Source of the DNA: Petunia secreta
Lineage: Eukaryota; Streptophyta; Magnoliopsida; Solanales; Solanaceae
Length of the DNA: 64,000 nucleotides
Assembly: GCA_029990175.1 (NCBI GenBank)
Contig: JARKIP010000065.1
Location: 4,158,501-4,222,500, forward strand
Direction: 5' to 3'
A program made the position numbers and the translations under genes. The notes under the pieces are model-generated. The model made no database searches. It saw only the letters and a list, made by a program, of their open reading frames with translations, and was not told the DNA's origin. Shown here piece after piece: positions 57,071-64,000 of this stretch; within the stretch, counting starts at the first letter, position 1, and the number at the start of each line of letters is the position of its first letter.

Positions 57071-57249
57071 CGAGGTTCCATAGGTCTATATGTCATGAAC
57101 AGTATTTAATAGAGTCTCGCTGATCTGTATGGAGACGTTTGTGCTTATCTACGAGAGGCTATGGAATATCTAGGAACATTCCCTTCTTTGTTCTCATAAT
57201 CGTGCGATGTTTTAGTTTCAACCAATCTTATCCATTTACACTATCTATG

Positions 57250-57930
57250 TTCATATGGTGAGAACTGGACCTGCTTATGCTGTGAGGAGGCAGCCCGTGT
57301 TGGTATTGCCATTAGTCAGGATGTTTCGGTTGTTGCTGCGCCTCGGGGTGGTGCTCGCGGTGCAGTTGTTGGTGTTGTGGATCAAGACAGACTTTTTTCA
57401 GGATTCACCAAGCGGAACCCACCTATTTTTCATGGACTATAATTTGTGGATCCAGGGGATTTTCTGGATCGCTGTGAGCGTATTTTGTCAGCTTTAGGTT
57501 ATTGACAGATGTACGGTGTGGAGTTGACTACCTCCAGGTTCTCGTTGCATGCTTTATCTTGGTGGCAGGCTTATGTTCGTTCTTTGTAAGCTAGTTCACT
57601 GTTTCCTTCTTGGACAAAGTTCACCGTGGTATTTCTGGAGGAGTTTATGCCTCCGAGTCAGCAGAATGAGTTTTGACATCAGTTTGAGCAGTGAATTCAG
57701 GGTGAGATGTTTGTTGAAGCTTATGAGGTCCAGTTTTCACGTCTGTCTCGTTACGCTCTTGAGTTGGTTGTGACCAACATGAGCCTTGTTAGGTGGTTCG
57801 TAGAGGGTTTAGGCATTCATTTAAAGGTTCTTTTTACTCGTGAGGTCAAGCGTGGTACATCATACACTCAGGTTGTCGGTATTTAAAGGAGATTGGAGTC
57901 TTCCAAGGTCAGAGAGGAGTGTAGTGATTA
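57250..57930 (+). pseudogene. gypsy gag relic
   Basis: With many stops and shifts the text FTKRNPPIFHG, CERILSALGY, LSWWQAYVRS, FLEEFMPPSQQNEF and VQFSRLSRYALELV can be read. This is the retrotransposon gag pattern of Ty3/gypsy elements. No protease, RT or integrase follows; they have been deleted. Confidence 0.75.
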
Positions 57931-58429
57931 AGTTGGCAGTGGGATCGCTCTCAGACCCGGGATCATCTTAGCTTTGCCAAACAGTTAGGTATGTTTTTCT
58001 AGTTGTGGGCGCAGTATTTATGCTCTTAGTGATTTCGACATCGTTCGTTTCTATGTATTCCTGTGTTTTGCTACCGGTCTTGGTATGTATCGCGTGGGAT
58101 TGCATGAGTCCATACGTGTTACGCCTCTAGTTGGAACAACTCTTTCGACATTCTTCTCAGTGGTTACGGTACGAGCATAGGCTGAGGTATTCGTAGTGTG
58201 AGGAGTTGGGTCACGCTTGAAGGATCTATTTCGTTAGGGTGAGGTTGGTAGTGATGATCTCCACTGTGAGATGTTGCATTTTCTTGTTTCTCGGTGTTAT
58301 TAGAGATTCCATGTGAGTGGCAGATGCATTTCGGGTATGGCGGCAAGGTGTGTCTCGGGAGTATGTGATGTGCTGGTGATGAGACCCCTATTCTCAGGTC
58401 CTGTTCTGGTCTGCATGTTTCTGCAGGAG
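57931..58429. other. non-coding remainder of the gypsy interior
   Basis: No open frame or domain text is supported. The right end, near 58430, is where sequence matching LTR position 55105 begins. Confidence 0.4.
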
Positions 58430-59112
58430 TTTGGTCTGATCCGGAAACAAATTGTACTTTTTGAATTGTGGAGTCGAGGGGAGTTCGGTGACGTAATTTG
58501 TTCATTGTTTTGGGCACGTGGGCTCGGGTTTGGTTAGGTACAGGTACTTTCTTGACCCGATACCTTTGGAAATGAGATTTTAAGTTAAGTTGTTTTGTGA
58601 CTGGTTGCTACTCTATTGATTAAAGCGGGAGCTCACATAGCGGAAACAGAAAGAAAAGACCATGCAGGGATAGCACGATGGACTGAGGAGAGTGGTTTTT
58701 ATCCATTTCTTTGTGGCCTTATGCCTGTGGATTCTATGTATCTCTCTATTCATGTATAGCCGATGATAAATGCATACTTACTATGCAGATTAAAAAAAAA
58801 AAACATGATTTACAGTGTATGGGTTAGTATTTTCTGTATTTTATGCTGGTTGGTTTAGTCGGCATGTCTCCAGGGGATCTATGATCCGGTTTGATACTGT
58901 TTACGCGGATGACTTATCCTACACGCTTGTAGGAGGATGTATTCCTATATAGTTGGCTCGACCTGCACACCACATGGGGTATACATCACATGAGGTTGGC
59001 TCGACATGCGTGCCTGCACGGGTTCTATATGGTTGGCTCATCCTACACGCTTGTCGGAGGATGTATGCCTATATGGTTGGCTCGACCTACACGCCGCAAA
59101 GGGTATACATCA
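58430..59112 (+). repeat. 3' LTR of the gypsy element, left part (5'-truncated)
   Basis: From ATCCGGAAACAAATTGTA on, it follows the 5' LTR from about 55105 (GTCGAGGGGAGTTCGGTGAC, AGCGGGAGCTCACA, the 125-bp array). About 960 bp of the LTR start are missing. A solo LTR then interrupts it at 59113. Confidence 0.8.
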
Positions 59113-62100
59113 TGTTGACACCCAATTTTGTCCCGAAAATTTTAATTAACGCTAATTATTGAAATAAAAATAAATTTCAAATTTTAAGCTGAATTAATGA
59201 AATTTGGAAGAAAAGATGCTAAAATCCCAATACCTACCCTAAAACTTACTCACCCGTGCAATCACCCATTTCTTTAATTTATCCTAAAAGAAGGCCCAAA
59301 TCGTTCCTAGTCTTTAAAATATGCCTACCCGTGTAAACAATACATATACACATTGCATACACTCCCTATTTCAGTTTTCCCAATTTTTCCCTACCCGATT
59401 TTCCCCCAATCCGCTAAAATTCAAAGCCTGGTGGTCCACCATTATGAGGGTGCGTTGGTCATTTTGGAAGTATTCCATTTCAGTCATAAAACCCTAATTG
59501 TTCCTATATAAGGGAGGGAATAAGTTTGTTTGAGGGGGCAGCCGTGGATAGGGAAAGCAGCGGCAGAGAGTGAGGGAGGCAGAGAGAAAGAGATCGTAAG
59601 AGGGGTAGAAAATGCAGCAGTATATATGATAGTTAAAAATTATCTTCTCTTCAGTTTTTGAGTTCACAAAGGCATTGCTACTGTTTCTGGTTTGTATTTG
59701 GTTTTTTGCTTTATCGATTCTCATTTTCGAGTCGCTTCTTCATTGCTCGAGTCATCGTCTTGTTCAAATCGTAGTCTCGGATCTCTCGCCCTAGCTCGCT
59801 GCTCCAAAAGAGGTAAAATCCTCGATCTTTATGTTATATTTATATGTTTTTTCTTTTCATTGAATCTGATTGCGCAAATGTGAATAGAGTATTGATCTAT
59901 TTGATGGTGCTGAATACTATTAAAGCTAGCATCAGAAGCCAGTTTTAAAAAATGCTTAGTCGTTTGTTCATAGAGTAAAATGGGTAAAGTTTTTATCTTT
60001 AAGTATAATAAACTGTTGATTAAATAATTCAAAGTACCAAGTTATTGCCTGATTGTGAACTTGATTAAAACGGTTTTGCTTGCTACATGTTCTGAGTTAT
60101 ATGAGGTGAGGCTGTTTTTTTCATGATTGTTGTGAATAGGTGGTAAGTTCTAATCATAGCTTGGGATGTTGAGTTGTTTCAGGTGAAAAACAGGAGTCAG
60201 GGAGTTGTTTGGTTGTGTGTATATGCTGGAGTGTTTTAATGGAAGTGCAAGGGTTTTTTTCCTAGTATTTAAGGATTAAGTTTGCAGGTCTTGAGAGGTT
60301 TCAGGGTGTTGGTTGTTGTTTGTGAGTTTGCTGCACATAGCAGGTATTGCAGGGGTGATAACCTTCAAGCGTAAGAGTGTGCAGGGTTGTTTGGAGGTGG
60401 CTTTCCTGGTGCCTGCTGGAAGTAGAGATGGTTAGGGGCTTGGCTCTGTTTTGCTTTGATAAGATGAAGGGTTGTTCTTAGTTCCTGTTGGTATGAGGTA
60501 TTTGTAGCTGTCTGGAAAGGGTCTTATTAGCTTGAAATTAGTTGTGGGTGGTTCTATGAATGTGTGCGTGTATGTACAGGTATAAGCGGGTTGTTCAGGA
60601 AATATGTTCTGTGCATTGTGCAGGGGTGTGTGTGTGGCGCTACATTTCAAGAGTGTGTATGTGTGCAGGGTGTTAGAGGTGAGCTAGCAAGTGTATAAGA
60701 AGGTCAGGTGTTTGGTATGAATCTGTTCTTTTCATAATGGATGAAAGTTTGGTCTTTTTTTTTAAAAAAAAAAAAACAAATAATGCAAGGTTATTTTCAT
60801 AGTCACTTCCATCTTGATAAATTATGTTAAAATTGCTTCTGGAAGATGTAATTGGATATTGTTTAAATTCGAATCCGTTTCGCTACTTTTGATAAATAAA
60901 GACATCTCTGCCTAATTAATAAACTTGCTTGTTTAAGCTATCAAGTTTCCATCTTTATAAAGTATCGGCCTCACGTTTGAACTTCTAAAGTAAATGAATG
61001 CGTTTCAGTTAAGAAGGTCGTATAGTTTAGTTAATATCCTATCGTATGTTTCTGCTTGAAGTTTAGGAGTGTATTTGACAACATGTATATATTTTCTATC
61101 GGTTCCCTATTGCATTCAGATTGTCTTTAGCTTATGATGCTTAAATTGTTTTACTAAGGTTCTCAATTAGCTAATTTGCATACATCCATATCCTATCCAT
61201 TATAAATCGGCTCATGAGAAACTTAATTTATACCTATGCTTTAATAGATTACCATTCAAATGCTTGATTTGCTTCTTTTTGAAAAGTTTAGTCCTTGTCA
61301 AGCATGTTCAGATTTGTTGTTGTATGGTTTGTCTTATAAGAATCTAATCACTTTATTCATATTTAGTTTAAGTTTCTTTCCTTTTCATATATGCTAATCC
61401 TTATTACTTTGATTGATTTCATGGTTGCCTGGGACTTTAGTTTGAGACTAAAACTCAAAGTACGGAGGTGTAATTGGACTGGATGTTGCTCGCTATGCAT
61501 TTGTTGATTACTGCGTGTTCTTGTACCCAAGTCGAAATTGCTTTTACTGTTTTTCGCTACGTCGCTATCTAAGGCTCAATTATTGAGTTGGCTATATCCG
61601 GGTTCTATCTTCTAAAATTTCTTCTTTCCCTACTCCCGTTAGAATCCATGTTATAGGATCCCTATAAACCGGACTAGGAGCTTGCATGATAGAAGCCTGG
61701 TAGGATAGCCGCTTTACTATAAAAATTGCTATTTTATCGCATGATTAGAAATTATTTTTTTATGTAATCATTTATTCCCGTTCTTTTAGATTCGCCATTT
61801 AATTTAAGGTATTAAGAACCTATTGTCAATTAATGAGTGCAAATTAAAGTTCAACTAAATTTGTATCTTTATTTTATCATTGTTTATATTTAAATTTATT
61901 TATTTATCAATTTACTTGTCTTATTAAATATTCAGTAATTTATTTATTTATTATCTATTCATTTATTTATTTACTTATTATTAACTTCTTTGTTTATCTA
62001 TCCTATATTTTTTTGTAAAAACCTCTAAGTTATTTATTTTATTAAAATTCGTGAAAACTGCCGGATTAACCGCTTTTAGCGGATTTTCGAAAGTGTTCTT

Positions 62101-62319
62101 TTAATAAACAAAAACCTTCTTTCGAAAATAAATAAACCACTTACCTAGAATCTCTAAATTTAATTTCCTTTAAATAAGGAATAAAATTGTACTTTTTAAT
62201 TAACATTTGGTTCCTAATAATCCTAAATTAGGTGGCAACTCCGAAGAAGCCCTTTGGAGTTCCAATTTGTTGAAAATACACCCGATGCATCTTTATATAT
62301 ATTTTGGGAGGGTTCAACA
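59113..62319 (+). mobile_element. 3.2-kb solo LTR, Tat/Ogre-like gypsy
   Basis: A 3207-bp block begins TGTTGACACCC and ends GGGTTCAACA, flanked by a perfect duplication CATCA (59108-59112 and 62320-62324). A TATA box (CTATATAAGG) lies at about 59504-59513. The start TGTTGACACCCAATTTTGTC and the GGTGGCAACTCC string near the end are typical of Tat/Ogre LTRs. There is no gag or pol, so it is a solo LTR. Confidence 0.75.
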
Positions 62320-62324
62320 CATCA

Positions 62325-62514
62325 CATGAGGGTGGCTCGACATGCGTGCCTACACGTGTTTTATTTGGTTGGCTCGTCCTACACGCTTGTAGGGATGTAT
62401 GCCTATAGGGTTGGCTCGACCTGCACGGTGAAAAGTGTATACATCACATGAGGTTGGCTCGACATGCGCGCCTATGCGGGTTCTATATGGTTGGCTCGGC
62501 CTACACACCTGTAG

Positions 62515-62554
<40 letters not shown>

Positions 62555-63171
62555 CAGGTTAGACGTTGGTCTGCTAAATATGGTTGGCTCGGCATGTATG
62601 CCTGCATAGTTTAACTATATTGCATTATATGCTTAGTACTTTTTGCTTTGTCTGCTTTGTTGCTTATCTGATAAACTGGAATTTACTTGTTCATAGTTAC
62701 ACTATTGTTTAATCTATGGCTTCCTGGAAGGGTTGTCCGGTTTGTTAGGCAATCTGGAAGGCTCCACTCACCAGTCATCCGGACTGACAAGGTTGCATTA
62801 TTTTTCTTCTTTTGTTTTTTTTCTTATCGGCAGGCATTGATCGTGCTTTAGGACTAAGTTTGTGGATATCGAGGTCACATCAGATAGGAGTAGTGGTGAG
62901 CTGCCCTTTTATTTCGAGGGTAACCAAAGTTATCGACTAAGAACATATGGTGTAATTCTTTCTTTCGAATGTTTGAGTTGTATTTTTACTATAAATCAGG
63001 CGATAGATGTTCATGACTATGTAGTATTATGGAACCTATTCAGTTAAATTATGTTGTTGTTTCTTATTTCTTTTTGGGTCGTCCCTTATTCTTTGGATTC
63101 GAGACTTGACGGGTTAGCCCGACAGGTTGGTGTTCGGGTGCCCGCACAACCCGTAAATCTTGGTCGTGTCA
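62325..63171 (+). repeat. 3' LTR of the gypsy element, right part
   Basis: This resumes the interrupted LTR and ends GGTCGTGTCA. An (AT)n run of about 34 bp (62518-62551) replaces a short ATTTATATG in the 5' LTR. Confidence 0.8.
62518..62551. repeat. (AT)n microsatellite
   Basis: An uninterrupted AT dinucleotide run within the LTR. Confidence 0.9.
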
Positions 63172-63176
63172 TATAT

Positions 63177-63640
63177 GAATGGGCATTTGAATTTTGCTCC
63201 AAGTGTCAACTGATTGGGCATGACTGCATCAGACAAGAAGAGCTGATGAAGAAGAATGAGCAACCAAAAAGAAAGAGAAGCCAATAATAAAGCAAATGTG
63301 GCAATATAAAGGATGATTAGTGCTGAGAAGTCAACAAACAAGCAATCAGAAGCCCCTGTAAATGAGAATCAAGGTGAGCTGGCTGATCAGCAGATCATAC
63401 AAAAGCAACAGGTGAATCAGGAGCGTCAAGAGGAGACACCACCAAAGCATAGTGCAGACTATGAGGATGTGAAATACCAAAGAAAAAGACAGTGTAAAAG
63501 TGCACCAAACCAGCAGATGTAAGAGCAGAATGGTATGCAATATGCAGTTCCCACAGGGAATGGATTTCAAGCACTATACATTGGAGAACACAAAATCAGA
63601 GAGCACAAGCCTCCAGATAAAGGAGGAACCCCAAATAGTG
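63177..63640 (+). pseudogene. LINE ORF1, last part with zinc knuckle
   Basis: Directly after the target duplication the text YEWAFEFCSKCQLIGHDC resumes the ORF1 frame cut at 54144. It holds the small zinc knuckle found after DUF4283. A basic KRKRSQ stretch and a stop follow; the rest of the linker is broken. Confidence 0.7.
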
Positions 63641-63644
63641 CTCC

Positions 63645-64000
63645 ATGACTTGGCTACTATGGAATGTTAGAGGTATTAATAAGAGGAATAAACAAAAAGA
63701 ATTTAGCAATTACCTCAAAAAATAGAATAAAGTTAGTAGGGTTAGTAGAAACTAAAGTCAAAGAACACAAAGCAGATGCAACAATGAAGAAGCTGGGCCT
63801 GAGATGGAATATGGTAACTATGACTTTGCAAGGAATGAGAGAGTATAGATTATGTGGGATCCAAATGTGTATAATGTCACAGTGATAGAAAGAAGTGCAC
63901 AATTTATCCATAGTCATGTACTAGATGTGGACTCTTTGGATTACATGTTAACTGTCATCTATGGCTATAACACAACAGAGCAAAGAAGAGATCTATGGGA
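63645..64000 (+). pseudogene. LINE ORF2 start, endonuclease domain (runs off window)
   Basis: From ATG 63645 the text LLWNVRGINKRNKQKEF and, after a frameshift near 63720, RIKLVGLVETKVKEHKADA read as the start of the apurinic-type endonuclease of an L1-like LINE. This enzyme nicks target DNA. RT would follow beyond the window. Confidence 0.7.

Larger units (their letters stand above)
54145..63171 (+). mobile_element. decayed gypsy element, internally deleted, nested
   Basis: A perfect duplication TATAT (54140-54144 and 63172-63176) flanks it. It keeps the 5' LTR, primer site and gag relic. Pol and the first part of the 3' LTR are gone, in one apparent deletion ending near 58430. A solo LTR sits inside its 3' LTR. 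Its leader matches that of the LARD-like element. Confidence 0.82.

Noticed and set aside
59504..60660. TATA box and downstream exon-like sequence as a host gene
   Set aside because: They lie inside a block with LTR termini and a CATCA duplication, so the TATA box is the LTR promoter.

Overview
This window is plant nuclear DNA. It is AT-rich and has spliced genes with GT-AG introns. Ty1/copia, Ty3/gypsy and LINE retrotransposons dominate it, and MITEs fill the space between genes. The style of the repeats (long gypsy LTRs beginning TGAAACGACC and ending GGTCGTGTCA, a SIRE-type copia element with an extra ORF, initiator-Met-type primer sites) and the two host genes suggest a eudicot, most likely Solanaceae. 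That family assignment is inference, because no organism-specific marker was found.

Only two host genes look intact. One is an 11-exon P4-type phospholipid flippase of the plant ALA8-12 type (21317-27027, +, 1193 aa). The other is an intronless four-EF-hand calmodulin-like protein close to CML15/CML16 (28598-29086, -, 162 aa). The first would move lipids across membranes and the second would sense calcium; nothing in the sequence ties them together. A third, gene-like locus (about 46382-50146, +) encodes a DUF1985/Ulp1-type cysteine protease. It has several stops and frameshifts and is probably a pseudogene.

Layout. 1-6007: a copia element on + with an 889-codon pol ORF but broken gag and protease; its 5' LTR is not visible. 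6008-9278: intergenic DNA with a PIF/Harbinger-type MITE (6740-7243) and small tandem repeats. 9279-17427: a SIRE-like copia element on the minus strand (888-bp 3' LTR, env-like ORF, pol, gag), cut off at its 5' end by a solo LTR (17428-18192). 18193-30983: the host-gene island with degenerate repeats and Stowaway-like MITEs. 30984-40641: a complete, very young gypsy-type element with 2.75-kb LTRs that are almost identical, a TTCAG target duplication and no intact protein (LARD-like). 40642-45540: a minisatellite with a two-step repeat structure, a hAT-type element (8-bp duplication AATGCTTT), a copia-type solo LTR (TCACC duplication), and scattered minus-strand relics of an env-like ORF. 45540-50830: the Ulp1-like pseudogene and its repeat-rich introns. 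50878-64000: a LINE split by two LTR elements (duplications CATGA and TATAT); the second of these is itself split by a 3.2-kb solo LTR (duplication CATCA).

The exact target duplications let the order of many insertions be read directly. No convincing new biochemical system was found. The most unusual signals are the LARD-like element carrying an inverted integrase fragment, the same near-palindromic TGTACACA-rich motif in every intron of the Ulp1-like gene, the dimeric minisatellite built on a palindrome, and an LTR end turned into a 190-bp inverted repeat.
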